This document shows, piece by piece, positions 39,601 to 53,575 of a stretch of DNA of 64,000 nt. The first letter of the stretch is position 1; the number at the start of each line of letters is the position of its first letter. Source of the DNA: Luscinia megarhynchos (Eukaryota > Chordata > Aves > Passeriformes > Turdidae); NCBI GenBank assembly GCA_034336665.1, contig JAPFBE010000003.1:13742360-13806359 (forward strand), written 5' to 3'. Position numbers and translations under genes: made by a program. The notes under the pieces were generated by a model. It did no database searches. It saw only the letters and a list, made by a program, of their open reading frames with translations, and was not told the origin of the DNA.

Positions 39601-42600
39601 CTCAGGGGAGAGATGCTGAGGTTTGGAGAGAAATGGCACAGAATCTTCAATTCACTGGATGTCTGAACAGGATGCATTGAGGACAGTGGGAGCAACGTCA
39701 AATGATGGCAATTTGTCATCTCAGCAGGTTTTTAAATTCTTCCAAAAGTGGAATGAAGCATCCTTCTACTTACTGCCTACAGACAGACTCAGAGCTCAGG
39801 ATCCTAAGGGATGTAGAAACTGCCTCCATTCCTCTGCTCTCCTCTGGTGGCCTGAGCCAGCAAGAGCCAAGTGTGGTTTGGTTTGGTCTGAGATGGAAAG
39901 AAGACTTGTGCAGGAGGTGAGACCAAGGGAAGGGACTTGCTTTAGAAAGTGGAGAAATGGGGAGAGGCTTGAAAAGCTGCTCTTCCTCGACCCTGATGAA
40001 ATTAATTTTCACACCTTTTCTCTAGATCAATGAAATAATCTGTGTTGTGGTATTTCCCCATCAATCCAGACAGAAACGGTTTCTATTAATAGCTAAGTAT
40101 TGTGGTAGTGTTATGAAAGCCCTGTTGGAAACTGGGCTGCTTGGTTTCAGCAGTGGACATCCACAGAGGACAGTATATCTGCTCCTTTCAACTCCTAGTT
40201 TCAGACAAAATTTCTGGTCTTCCTATTTATCCCTTTCCTATGTATTTAGAGTATCTCTGGTCCTCTACTGGATCCCAGATACCTTCTTTCTGTTGGAGAG
40301 AGAGAGAAATTGCTGTGCTGTTGAAAAACAAGCTGCTGTGCAGTCATGCCTGGCCTAAACCCTGAAAAAAGCTACAAGAAGTGCTCAGGCTTTTCTCTTT
40401 CTTTGTGAAGACCCACTGACTCAAGGGAGGAGACCTGTGAGGGATTTTTCAGGATGTTGTTGGGACTGTGTGCAGTTTATTTGATTTACTGCTCTAAGCT
40501 GGCCACCCCTTCAGCTCCCTGGCCTCATGAAATGTGTTTATGAACTCACCTCATTTCCCAGAAAGATCTATTTTTAATTCCTCCTTCAGTATCCCTCCAC
40601 TTCAGAAGAGGCTGCTGGAGAGCTCCTCTGTCCCCCTCTATGTCAGGAGCTATTTCACAGTGAAATCACTTGTTCATGCCTCAGCCTCCTCCCAGCCAGC
40701 TCCAAGTTCAGATGCCTTGAAGTGAATGCAAATGCTGCCCAGGAATTTATGTTGCCTAACTTCATATCCTCAGTGGTACATCTAGGTCCTGACCCACTGG
40801 ACAGGCCAAATTGATATCCATATTTTGGAATTTGGGGCTCTTTCTAATGAATATTGTCAAAATATAATGGCACATACCAAGGAGCAGACATGTCTCTTCC
40901 AGGGTTGCTTCAATCTGCTAAGAAGGTACTGCTGCTGTGTGATTTCTGGCCACAGGTCCAGATTTCTACTCCAGCTTTCTCCCTTTTGAGGGAGAGGGAA
41001 GGTGTCTGTGCCCAGCCCCTTAGATTGTCCTTTCTGCACTCACTTGGATTAGGTGTGAGTTCAGCTGCAGTGGGTGACCCCTCCCCAGCTTGTATTCCCA
41101 GGATGGAGCAGAGACCACTTCTAACACTAAATCAATTCCTATTAGCAAAACTGCCTGCTGGAAGCTTTTATTTGCTCTCCCAGTGCCAGGGAAAATAACA
41201 AGTTTCTTACCCTTCTCACACAGACAGTTGCTACAGACTGTTTTATCAAATAAAAGCAAGGGATTTTTTTGTTGTTGTTGCTTTTTGTTGAAGATTCCTG
41301 ACTGAAAACCTGCAGTACCCACTCTTCTCTCTGGTTGGGAATCCAGCACTGCAGAAACTCATTTTCACTATACTTCAGCTGAAAACTTTAGAGACTGCAG
41401 GCAGGAGTTGGAGCAGTCTCTGGATGCTGATTCTTGTCAGGTTTATAGATGTATTCCTAAGCAAGTAGTTTCTGCTCTCTGCAGGATGTTGCTTCTATCT
41501 CTAAGGGCTAGGTTATGTAAAAATAATGGCAGAAGCCTGCCTTAACCTGGCAAAAAAATGGAATAACAATTGTTCAATGAAATGCTGCCTTTTCAATCAA
41601 TCCTCCTTCCTAATTAGTGCTGCATGGTGGAGCTAATCTTTCAATAATAATGGAGGGAAAAAAAAAGAAAGAACAATTTGGTTGATGATTGATGGGAGAA
41701 AACCTGAATACATTATTAAAAGTACCAATCAGTTGTGTCTAGAGGGGGTTGAATAAAACACGTTTTTGATGGGAATCAGAAGACAGGTTTTCAATACGAA
41801 TATAAACGTTAATGTAGTCTGGTGTGACTTGGGGAGAGAGGCTGCTCTAACCACCTTTACTTCATGCACTGTCAAAACTTACTGTGGGCTACAGAAGGCT
41901 CTATTGGAAAAAATGCATTTTACTGGGGCTATCCAAGTGTGCAGAGGAGCAGAGTGGGCCAAGTCAGCCATGAGATGTGGTTTTACAGCTAGGAATGAAC
42001 ACAAAGCTGAGTTGATACATCTTAGTACAAAGGCTGATTGTAATTTATAATTCTTTTTTTGGGCACTGTTTTTTTCATTCATCAAGAGATCATTATTTCC
42101 AATCCTCTTTTTCAGGGTTGATACAAGCTAGTCTGAAATGGTAGGCCCAAAATGTTATTCTAGTTTGCTTTTGGAAGTATTCCCTAGGTTAAAATTCTCT
42201 TGTTTTACTGCAGTATTAACTCTAGCAGATAGCATGGGGGGGATATGGTCTTTTGCTATGGACCTGCATTTGAGGAAACAGAGCTAATAAAACTCGTGCA
42301 TTTACATCCCACAGTGGATATTGGCTTCAGTATGGAAATAGACATTAAGCCAGAAAAATAGGTTTTGTTCTTCTAGGAGGAAAAAGTAAGAAAATTCAGA
42401 ATAGCCTTTTCTAAGATGGTTAGATTGCTTTACTGCTATAAGACTCTTAGGAAACATAACGTTATTAAGAATATCCTAAAAATATATGAACTTATGCTCT
42501 CTAGTAACTCCTCTTATCTTAACCTCACTTATTAGGGGACATTATAGGTTCCCTGAAAAAACCCAGACAAGCCTTTGCAGTCTCTTTCCTGGCTTTCACT

Positions 42601-45600
42601 GCAGTGGTGTGGCATGGCCTGGCCAGTTGCTGGTGGCAGCATGGATGCTGGAGTGAGGATCCAGAGGAAATGGATCTGAACTATGCATTAAAGATAGAAG
42701 CTTTCTCCCATGCCCTTTCTCAGGCATAAGGGGCTGGAGGATGTTGGTTGCATGCTCTCATTTTGCACTACTCTCCTTGAGTTTGGAGGTGTTGACTCCA
42801 TTCAGCTTTAACTATTTTGACACAAGTGTAAATGCTCCTGAAGTTGTGATATGTAATCTCACATCACAGCCATGGTTCCTCTCTTTGTGAGCTGGGGCAG
42901 AAGCTAACTGATTGCAACCAGGCTTTAAAAGAACATGTAATTAGATGTAAGTCACCATTTCAGAGCACTGCTGCTGACAGCTAGGGGATTACTTTTACTT
43001 ATTAGGCATATGCTCCAGATTTTTGATATAATTTAAGTTGAAGAGAATATTACATGACAGGCATCCCTTTAAACTTTTACAACTTCTTGGATCTCGTTCC
43101 AGTGTTAATTGTAATCCCAAGTGATGAGCCTACCCATTTAACACAGAGTCAGCAAATTGTTCTGCCTCTGGTGGAATGGTTGCTGGGTGTGGGGACTCAT
43201 TCTGGGCTCCTCTCTGTGTGCAGCCAAGGGTGGGTGAGGGACTCAATCCTGCAGTGACTGGTGTGAGCTCACTGGTCACAGGGAAAACAAAACCAGCTTG
43301 TAAAGTGCTTGGTGTTCCCATCTGCTCCATCCTGCTGCTCCTGGCTGTTCCCCTTCCCCACTTATTGTGGAAGAGGCTTTGGAGCTTCCTCATCCCTTGG
43401 GGCTGTGGCACCTGTCACCCTAACAGCCACAGAGGCTGTACTTGTGAGCTATAAGACAAAAATGCAATGCAACCTGCTGCTGCAACACCACAAGAACTGA
43501 AGTTGATGAGTTTGGGCTTCCAAATGCTGGGCAAGCCTTAAGGAGCCATCAAACTCCTGGAAGCAGCTAACTTGCAGCAAAGTGCACTCTACAGTGCTCC
43601 TGGGACCAGGCCAAGCTGGGTTAGAGGATCATGGCCACATGGATACTTCACTGGGTGGATTTAGAGCTGGAGCTTCTGTTTCTTTTGAAGACACGACATG
43701 GTTGTTTGTTAATTTGCTTGGGGAGGCTGGGGGTTCATGTGTGGCACCCAAGCCATGGCCTGCAGTAGCCACCAGAGGCTGGGAGGTGCCAGTGGCAGCA
43801 CAGCAAGCATGGGTGAGCATCCATCCCTCTCTGGGCTGAGTAGTCTCCTGAGAGCAGCTCTGTGACTATTTCCCCACATTTATTCCCAAGAACTATAGCC
43901 ATGCTACTAGCTGAGAGGAGTAATAAGGAACTTGAAGCAGCATTATGAAAAGCAGCCTTGGCTTTTCCTTTCAGCAACATGCTCAGCTAGATAATGCTGG
44001 TGTAGCTGCATTTGAGCTATATAATCCACCTCCATATTGTATTATTAATTCTATAACAATTGTGTTGCAATTCTGTACCACAGATGGGGTTTTTAACTGT
44101 TTCATTAGCTCAGTGGGAATGGTACACAGAAACAGTTTAATTCTGTAGGATTATAATGAGTCACAACACTCAAAGGAGCAAATTCCAGGATACTAGAACA
44201 AATTTGGACACTGCCAGCCTCCTCACAGCACAGGCTTCAGCTAAGATCACTCTGACTAAAATATGCAGCTAAGGCACAGCTGAACGTGACTCATAGGAAA
44301 TAGTATGCTGACCTGAATACACATGCTGGGTACATGCTGTGGGTGGGCAGCTCAAATGCTTTGTAAAACCATTTCTTTTAGTCCTATTTTTTCCACCAAC
44401 GGTGAAAACTGAGCTTTAATAATCTGAGTTTCCCCTCTGCCCTGCAAAAGCAATAAATATGCTGTCACCCCCACTCCCAACACCATGGGTTTCTCTGCTA
44501 CAGATTTATGTAAAATAGCTTCTGCCAAATCTGGTGCTGAGGAGCAGTGGGAAGGATTTGCAGCTGGGAGATGCTGGAGGTGGTGTGAGGTAAGGGAGGG
44601 GGTTTGGGCTGCCAGGGTGGATCTGCAAGGGCTGCTACAGCTGGGTGGAGGCACAGGCAGGTCCCTGCACAGACACACATGCTGCACTGGCTGCATGCTT
44701 TGTTTTAAATTATTTTTTGTGCCTGTTGTCTAAGGTAGATACAGACTGCCCAACAAAGTCACCAGTGCAAAAATACAAACGCTGATAGGATTATTATGGC
44801 TATTAGTTTACAATGGAAAAAAGTTCACAATTCCTAATCCCTACTTTGAGTTAGAAAAGAGGCATACAGTGATGAAACTTCTTTTATTCATCCTCTCAGG
44901 TCTTAAGCAGCATGAGCATTAGGCAGCCAGTGTGTTTACAGCCTCACATAGCAATTCCCACTGACTGCATTTGGGCACACACTCCACTTCAGGCAGCGCT
45001 TGCCTCCATAGGGGGAACTCAGGGAAAAAGAGGAGCTTATGTTTTCTTGACATTAATGAGAGGGATCTGGTATTAACTGAAAGTAATTGACAACATTAGG
45101 GCAATGATAAAGGGCTGGCCTTGTTGCCAGAAAGACAGATTAGAGGGAGAGACTTTTTTTTTTTTGCATCCAAGAATTATTCCAGAGGCAAGGAAGTGCA
45201 TTCTTTCTAAACCCATAGGGATATATAATGGATCTACTTAAAATTTCATATTGCTGCACAGAAACTTTCAGTCTCTGAAACAGTGAGCTCATATTTTTTC
45301 CCACTGTGGAAAAATAGGTCGGGATTGTACTGGTCTATTGGAACCCATGGTCTGCAGCTGAGCTCTTGCTAAAGAAAGTGAGTCCATGAACACATTACCA
45401 TGACATAGTAGGTTACTGTGTGCCAGCTGAAATGTGCTAACTGGGAGTGGAGATTGCACCGTTGGATGCAAAATTTTATTTTTTCAGCTTTTTTCTTTTT
45501 TTTTCTTTTTGTGTGCTTTTGTGCTAAATACTTACAGAGGATAACAATTTATGAAATGTAATTCCCTGGTGTAGACCTACATCAGTGGCATTTCTGCTGT

Positions 45601-46332
45601 GCTCAGGCATTTAATTTTATTTCATTGACTGAACAATCCTAAATGTACATAGGACTGAAGGCAATTGGATGCCTCAAGACCAGGGCAGGACTGTGCAGCT
45701 GGGACTTCATCACTGTAAGCATGGAGTGAGCATATAGCAACAGGCCCACCTGAACTGCTTGAATGGATACTTCAACTTAGAAAATACTTATATCAATGGA
45801 ATCCATCTATGTAACTCATCTAAAGGCATCATGTTCATAATTATTTCTTAAAAATAGGAGTGAGGCACTTATACAGCTTTGGAATATAATATGCTTTGCT
45901 CTTAGCTCAGCTTTGAATCACCAAAAAATATGTGACTAATTTTAGGACAAAGACACCAAATGAAAAACAGCGAGTCACCGGGATGAGATGGTGCTTTCCT
46001 CAGCACTCCAGAGGAATGTGGGGATAAAACAGCTCAGCTGCTAGGTGTGGTGTAGAGACTCTCTTGCAGAACTCCTTGATTTCTGCCATTTTTAAAGGAA
46101 TTAAATAGGTTGTTGATTGTTAAGGAGACTAGGGAAAATCTGATGTCAAACATCTGTACTGAGCAAATCTGTTGTATCAGTAAAGAGTATTATCTATGAA
46201 AGTAAGAATGAATACCATGATTGGAGAATGTCACTCCACATCTTAGTGGAAATGTGTGTCTCCTACTGGTATTCTTTGCATGTAGCTGCATCAGGTGTGG
46301 TTGACAATACCCACATAGATTTCTCAGTAGTT

Positions 46333-46644
46333 AGGATAGGATAGAATAGAATAGAATAGAATAGAATAGAATAGAATAGAATAGAAGAGAATAGAATAGA
46401 ATAGAATAGAATAGAATAGAATAGAATAGGATAGGATAGGATAGGATAGGATAGGATAGGATAGGATAGGATAGGATAGGATAGGATAGGATAGGATAGG
46501 ATAGGATAGGATAGGATAGGATAGAATGGAATAGAATAGAATAGAATAGAATAGAATAGAATAGAATAGAATAGAATAGAATAGAATAGAATAGAATAGA
46601 ATAGAATAGAATAGAATAGAATAGAATAGAATAGAATAGAATAG
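46333..46644. repeat. Three-block pentanucleotide microsatellite (GAATA/GGATA)
   Basis: About 312 bp of near-perfect 5-bp repeats. A GAATA block (about 46343-46428, one GAAGA interruption near 46386) is followed by a pure GGATA block (about 46429-46522) and then a second GAATA block to 46644. On the minus strand this is ATTCT/ATCCT, matching the direct-repeat tail of CR1 elements. It abuts a CR1 3' end at 46645, so the array probably grew from that tail. Translations reading SILFY repeats are artefacts. Confidence 0.97.
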
Positions 46645-46945
46645 TTGGAGGGGACTTCCAAGGAACATCTTGCTCAACAGCCTGACCACTTCAGGGTGAC
46701 CAAAAGTTAAAGCATGTTGTTAAGGTCATTGTCCAAATGCCTCTTAAACATTGATGGCTTGGGGCATTCACTGCCTCTGCAGGAAGCCTGTTCCAACCTC
46801 TCAGAAAATAAATGCTTCTTTAATGTCTCTAAAACAAGTCTAAACCTCTAAACCTGACAATACAGCTTTGAACCATTCCCACACATGCTGCCGCTGGATA
46901 CCAGGGGGAAGAGATCAGCACTTCTCTTTGTTGAGTTTCCCCAAG
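46645..46945 (-). repeat. CR1 LINE 3' fragment
   Basis: Starting at the microsatellite, the sequence reads gttggaggggacttccaagg and onward through landmarks typical of avian CR1 3' regions in reverse complement: tgaccacttcaggg, aaagttaaagcatgtt, cattgtccaaatgcctctta, ggcttggggcattcactgcc, aggaagcctgttcca, tgcttctttaatgtct, gctttgaaccattccc and ctggataccaggg. Similarity fades near gagtttcccc at about 46945. It is 5'-truncated, as nearly all CR1 copies are, and has no coding potential left. Confidence 0.88.
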
Positions 46946-48264
46946 TTTCCTTTACAAGCCTAGGAATCCAAGGACAAGAAGGAAGGCAATAGAGTAAATA
47001 GTTGTTTAAAAGATAGGTAACAGAGGGTTAAAGTAGCAAGTTTTCACAGGGAAAAGAGATCCAGACTGCTTTATGCCAAGACCTGTGGAATTCAAAATAT
47101 GAATTTATGAATTAATTTATGTATAATATTCTGTAAAAGTGGGTGAATATAGATTGTTGAGAAACTTGTACTGATGATACTAAATTCTTCAGAGCAGTAA
47201 ATTTGAAAGCTGATTGTGCAGAACTGTTGATTTTCTGCAGAACTGCAGAAAAATATTGCATGGCAAGGGATTGGGCAGTAAAATAGGAAAAAAAGAAAAT
47301 TTAATCTAAAATGGGACATACTGGAAATCAACAATCCTGACTTTGTACATAAGAATGATGGACTAACCTGGGCATTAGCACTCACCAATCTGTGGAGGCT
47401 GCTGAGTACATGGAAATCACCTCAGGCTCTGAAAGTCCCTGAGCTGCAGATTGGTGCAGGCTGGAGGAGCATTCAGGGTAAGTAGTTTATTCACCTTGCT
47501 GATAGACTCCACTTTAGGTGTCTGGTTCTGGCAGCTGTTGGAGACAGAATTTTAGCATCTGACCATCAGTCAGAGACAGGACTGCTGCTATTTCTATCTT
47601 CATATGCTTTCAAAAATCTCCCTCTTTATTGTATTTACTGTCTGAGCCACTGAGAAATACTTCTCACTTTGGGGAGAATTCAGAGGAAACAGAAAAAATT
47701 ATATTCAAATGTATAGGCCAAATCCAAAACATTTAATGGGTTTCTTTGTGTGTGTCTGGAGAAAAAGAGAAATGAGCTATATTGAACCTGTGATACTCAG
47801 GAAAGTACCACTGTTCTGAAAAAGTTCATATACCCTTAGGTCAAGGTACATGAAACTGAGTTATGGGTTTATTATACTCCAGTCATGGCAATGAAAAGAT
47901 TAATTTATAATTTAAATCATCCATCATAATACTTGCTCATATTTTTCTCTTTTTAAAGTATAGTCATATAAGAACATATATTCAATCTTAGTGGTTTAGG
48001 GGGAAAAGATATTTTAAGGGGAAATACCACTCTGTATCTCAGATGCAATAAAAGAAAAGGGGTTTTGTCTGCTATTATTTCTTGTTTTGATGTCAGACAA
48101 CAGAGTTAAAATTAAAAAAAAGGAAATTTTAAAACCTGCATACTGCTTTACACCCAGGAATTTCTGGGTATGCAAATGAGAACACCCATATGCAAATATC
48201 ACCAGAAAATGCTTTGATAATATTTTCCAAAAATGTATGTGCATTTAAATCCTTGTGTAGAGAG

Positions 48265-48700
48265 GATCACACAATCATAGCATTGTATAGGCTGCAAGGG
48301 TATTTTGGAAATTGTATGACTCACCCTCCCTGCTAAAAAAGGGTGACATTAAAAATTAAGACCAGGCTGCTCATGGCCTTTTCCAGATGAGTTTTGAATA
48401 TTTCCAAGGTTGGTGATCCCTTGAGCTTTCTGGACAGTGGTTCCAGTGTCTGACCACTCTCCTGGGGAACTGCTCTCCATATCACTGTTCCCATTTCTTC
48501 TTGCTTTTCTGCTGCAAATCTCTGATAAGAGCTTGGTTCTCTCTGCGGTGTAGCAATCAGCTGTGGCAATGAGTACATCCCTTCTGAGCCCTCCCTCCCC
48601 AGCCTGAGCAGCTCCAGCTCCCCAGCCTCCCCCCAGGTGTGCTCCTGTGCCCATCAGGCTGGTCCTCCCTGGACTGAGGCTGCTTCCTCCACTCCAAACT
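48265..48700 (-). repeat. Older CR1 LINE 3' fragment
   Basis: A diverged CR1 in the same orientation as the 46.6-kb copy. It opens with cacaatcatagcattgtata (tail region) and continues through ttccagatgagttttgaata, ggttccagtgtctgaccact and the ctgagcagctccagctcccc block, which is typical of the internal CR1 3' region. The last 100 bp, with repeated CCTCCCC, fit the expected 'gcctgaacaacccc/ggtgctccagccc' region loosely. Divergence is clearly greater than in the neighbouring copy. Confidence 0.72.
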
Positions 48701-51700
48701 ACACCCCTCTCCCTCCACCCCACCTACAAACCCCTGGACATGAAAATCTCAGCTGAAATAGGAGATTCATGCAAAATTTACTGAGCACCAGCCTGGAGTA
48801 GCAAGCCCTGGAATGTTTGACCTGTCTGCCTTGACGTGCAACTTTTGGCACTTATGTACTTGTTGAGAGATGGTCACAGATCATATTTGTGAATGAAGTT
48901 TAAAAATAAAAAAATGAAAATATTATGCAAAGGTTATCTGGTCACTTAAAGGTAATAGTCAGGAAGTATGAATAGATGTGACATATTTTCAAATCAGTCC
49001 AATGTCCACATGTCCATCTTTCTAGAATGGCCAGTGGTGTTTTAGGGTTGCAAAAAGGAACTGGCTTCTAAGCCCCTTTGTAAAACATGTCCTCTTTCAC
49101 ACCCTATGTTGGGAGATAATCTTGTTTTAACCTCAAAATCTAGGAACTAATGAGGATTTTCTTTGAACTTTTATTTCTCAATTTCCTTTTATTGCTGTTT
49201 ACTTGTGTAATAAAATGGTTTGAAAAATCAGCCCTGGGCTTACTGAGGTGTTTAAACATATGCCTAATGGAAAGAGTATCCCAATGAAGTCGTCTAGTTA
49301 AATCTACTTAAAGTTGGGAATGTGTTTGTACTGTGGGAAGAATTGGTCTTCATCCTTCATATTTAATGAGAATAGGGATGTGTGCAGAAAAGACAGCCCT
49401 TTGGTTTTAGAATATTTGGGCCTTTTGTCTCTTGGTATAGCCATTTCCTCAGTCTTAGCAGGATATTCCCTTCCAGGAGTGAAGTGTGGTATATTTTTGC
49501 ACATACATTCAAGCAAGATTTCTTGTTTTAAATGTCACTTAATTTGTCAACTTTATTGCAGAATGGGGAAATGATGCTGAATGCAGCTGTCACCTTCAGT
49601 GCTTGGCCTTGGCAGGTTTTCCAGCAAGAATGAGTTTTATAGCTTGTCTACCCTCCAGCCCTGAGCTATCTGGAACTGCTTTTTACCATTATAGCTGCTC
49701 AGCTGCAATTAAGAGGGCATCTGAGTATTTGGGAATTCCTTGGACCATTAGTTTGAGCAACTCTAATTACACTAGGAAAGTTTTTTGGTTTGTTGTTGTT
49801 TTTGTTTCTTTGGCTGTTTTTTTTTATTATTCCGTCCTTTTAATTACCCAGAAGCAGTTTATTTGAGAGGAAATTATCTGTTTTGTAGGGAAATGTGCAG
49901 CTTTGTAAACCCAGCATTTCTGTGACACAACTGTAACTTTTACCTAGAGCTGGGCAAAATCCATCAGCTTTGTCTCAGCAGACCATTTGTGAGAATTTCC
50001 ACCATTTCATACAACTCTTAATGTTTCTCTGTTGCTGTGTTTTAAATTTTTTAAAGTTAAAGTTACCACAAAATACTCATATTTACATCAAAATACAGGC
50101 AAATGTACACACAACCAGAAAGCCAAGGATTCCACCTCTCCTCACCAATCCAAGGCTATACAAGTTAAAAGGAAATTCCTGCTGTTCAGGAAAGACCATT
50201 CTGCTTTTGATTTTTATTGCATGTTCTTTTATATACTTCCAAGCTGTTTCTGTCCAAAGGAAAGACTTTTGCTTTGATTTTGTTGACTGTAAAGAGTTTC
50301 TAATCTTCCAAAAGACTACTTAGAGGAGCCTTCCCATTGACATAAAATAGCTTTAGATCCAGGGGTGCTCATTCTGAAGACACCAAAACCCATTCTGACT
50401 TTATTTTTCAAGCTCTGCACTGAAATATTGACGTTTGCAACTTATCTGCTCTTTCCAAAATGTTTTTCCTCACTTGAATGTAGAATTACTAATTTCTTAA
50501 GCTATAATATGTATGATAAAAATATATATAAAATTGATACTCTAGAATTGCTAGTGAGAACCTTTTATCTTCATGTGCTTAGTAGCTGTAAATATTGTCA
50601 ATAAGGTTTCTAGAAGATAATTATAGTGACACTGTTTAGCATGCATTTGAATAATATTTATTAGAAGTTCTGAGTTTTAAAATCACAGGTTTTTGTTCGA
50701 AGTCATGAGCCTTTTACTAGAATGGCTTTCCCTGACAGTAGAGTTTCCTACAAGTCCTGAGTAATTAGTCACCTTTTCAGCCATAATGAAATTTGCAAAA
50801 GCAATTCATTCTGTGCTTTCTTAATGCACAGCTGCCAGCCAGATATCATCTGCAGAGTGTCAAATAAGCAGTATTACATAAAAGAAGAAAGAAAACTTTG
50901 ACAGCAAATGTAAGATGCTTCTGCTTATCAGGCTGGTGGCAGCAGGGCACTCTGCATTCTCAGTCACTGTGGTTTTCTGCCACACCAGTAGAAAACACTA
51001 CTGGATTTTGGACAACTATGATCAAAAAATCCTTCTCACTGTACATGGGGCAGCTTTTCATAAGTTCTGTTCTTGGTCTGTCCTGCATGTGCTCTGACCT
51101 CTGCAGCAGTGCACAGGTGAAGAGGAGAGTTTCTAGCTTGAAACTGGACTGCAGTGCTTTAAGAGGGGTGTTTGTGTGTTGTGTTCAGGTGGCTGCAAAG
51201 CCAACAGCTTTCGTGATGAACAGAACAGTCTCACAAAAGGACAGCTGTGCTCTGCCATCTCCAGAGTGAATGTCTGAAATAGGTCTGGGTTTAACTGAGT
51301 TCCCTGTGTCTGGACAGTCAGCTGAGGCTGAGGACACAGGCTGTGCAGCAGCAGGAGCACAAGAACACAGGAGGATCTCTGTTTTCACTGCAGGGACTGC
51401 CCTAGTGCCTAGGAGTGACAGAGGATGTGGAGAGCAGGCAGCAGTCAGTCAGAACAACCCAGAGTGGTGTCCTGTGTCAGGGAAACTCAAGTCATGGACA
51501 TATCACTGATGGAAAAGATGGGAGCTGGCTCTCCTTTCCACTGATGGGCAAACCAGAAGGAAAGCTGGCATATTGCATCTCAGTGACAGGTCAGCTGGAC
51601 TTGCTCCCTGCAGGAGAAGGCCTGCATTGTTTAGTTTTTGAAATGTGAAGAAAAAGTCCCAAGAGGTTGTGTTGGGCAAAGAGAGCCTGAAATGCACCTT

Positions 51701-53429
51701 GTTTCCTAGGTCAGGGAGCTCATGCCTGCCTGTGAAATATGGACCATAACCAGAGGGTGACCTGGATGTAGCCTTGGTCCAGCCTTGGACATCTCATGGG
51801 CTGCACCACTATGGCACCCCCTGACATGCACCTAACCTTCATGGTGTGTGCTCTGCCCAGCTCCTTTAACCCCCTCTCAAAGCATTGAGTGTCAAACTTC
51901 AGATAAAACCAGGTCTTTGCTTGGAAAACAATTCGTTTTTTACCTTTCAGGTAATTTGTACTGCTGAATGTTAAAAATTGTGAAGCTGTATGTGTAATCT
52001 CAAACAGGCATTTGGGAGCCACTTCATGCATTTCCGTCATCTGTTTTAGGATAAAGTTCACTGCCCTATGGAAGGCACCCCTCTCTCTCTGTTGACTTTG
52101 CAGGGACAAAAGCTGCTGAGTATGGACCAGACTCCCAGACAGCTTTGTGTGATGGACCTAGCCCTTAGTGCACTGGCTCTCAGCTGGAAGAAAGTGGTGA
52201 TACAACAGGCAGGAGCTGGAAAACATCTAATATCTACTGAGCTTATCCACACCTAATATGTAAAAATAATTATCCCTACGACCTTTTCCCTTTTGAGGAG
52301 GACTCACTCTTACAGAGAGCTTAGACTCCTCAGCTGCTGAATGTTTTCAGCAGCAGGCAGGGTTTCTGTGCAGTGACAGGAGTATGCAGCCCTCCTCAGG
52401 ATCAGGCCTTTGGTGATCCCACATTGCTTCTGACAGCCCAAAGCATCTCTAGTAATGAATGTCCAGAAAAGTTCAGAATTGATTTATAAGTAGGCAGAGC
52501 ATATAAGCACAATTCCAGGAGCAAGACCTGTTGTTATGGCTGTAAACAAGCAGATAAAATGCTAATCCAAACCACCTGAGACCTATCTGAACAGAGGTGT
52601 AATTATTTCATATGTAAAAGTAACAGCTTTGGATATGTAAGGAGCTGCAAATTAAGTTATAGGTAAACCATGCAAACTACAATGATGAATTTATGGTGTG
52701 AATGCAGCCTGTGTCATGTCTCCTCAATTCAGGCAGTGTGGAACAGTAACACAGCTCTACATAACTCAAATTCCAAATGCCATCTACAAGCTGAGACAAT
52801 GAAAGAAAAAGCCTATTCACTTAATGGTAACTTGTCAAATAATGGGAATTTTTTGGGGGATGAAAAAAAGCCTTTTCTTTGGGAACAGGTGAACTGTGAA
52901 TTTTTCAGCAAGCTTTTTCAATTTCTGCTCACTATAACTATAAACTTATAACTTAATTCATTTGCAGAAGGATGAGAAATCATCTTACTTTGCTCCTTGC
53001 ACTGTAGCTTGCCCTCTCCTGGGCTTAAAATGATACAGAAATGGTCTGTCAGTAGGAATGAGTTCTTGTGTTGTATCTAGGGCAATTTTTGAAAAAAAGC
53101 TCTCTCTGTCTCTCCTTTTCCAGCTTTAATTTAATTTTACCTATCTTAACCAACTTAATGACACGAGTATTAATCTACAGGCAGTCTTGTTCTATCTGAG
53201 TCTGCATTTTTTTTCCTGCATAGGTAAGAGAAATTGACCCCAAAATATCACAGTTTGAATCATGAGTATAGAGGAAAAACTGGATGGGGAAGAAGGCAGC
53301 AAACTTCAGAGGCACAAAAGGAAAGTCTGCTGCAGAAAGCAGGGGAGCAGAACCTTCTCCAAGTGTGTGGCAGACATAACAAGAAGTGTATGAGCTTAGC
53401 TTGTAGGAAGATGGTAAGAAAACATTTCT

Positions 53430-53575
53430 AAACATAGAAAAAATGAAAGACTGGGATACATTGCCTGGGGAGTATCCTACTTGAGATCTGTAAGTACAAA
53501 TTAGGCACCTGCTAATGATGAGATATCAGGGTCTGAGGTCCTTCATGCCCAGCTCTTTGAGTTCTGTGATGCAGA
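53430..53575 (+). repeat. Possible very old CR1 3' fragment (sense)
   Basis: Weak landmarks only: actgggatacattgcctggg resembles the CR1 phrase 'actggaacaggttgcccagg'. About 70 bp later, gagatatcagggtctgaggtccttcatgccc, followed by gttctgtgatg, resembles 'gatgatctctgaggtcccttccagccc...attctgtgat'. The order and orientation are right but identity is low. Confidence 0.35.

Larger units (their letters stand above)
28750..46325. other. Non-coding region upstream of PTCHD4, middle part
   Basis: No gene was recognised across about 17.6 kb. Frames are short and their translations resemble no known family. Contents noted are a CT-rich tract at 29206-29255, a MIR-like fragment near 31115-31275, a second near 36420-36600, T-rich sequence near 34945-35020 and near 45478-45515, and otherwise unique AT-rich DNA. 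Confidence 0.7.

Noticed and set aside
46263..46689. Proteins with SILFYSILFY or SYPIL repeats
   Set aside because: Direct translation of the GAATA/GGATA microsatellite.
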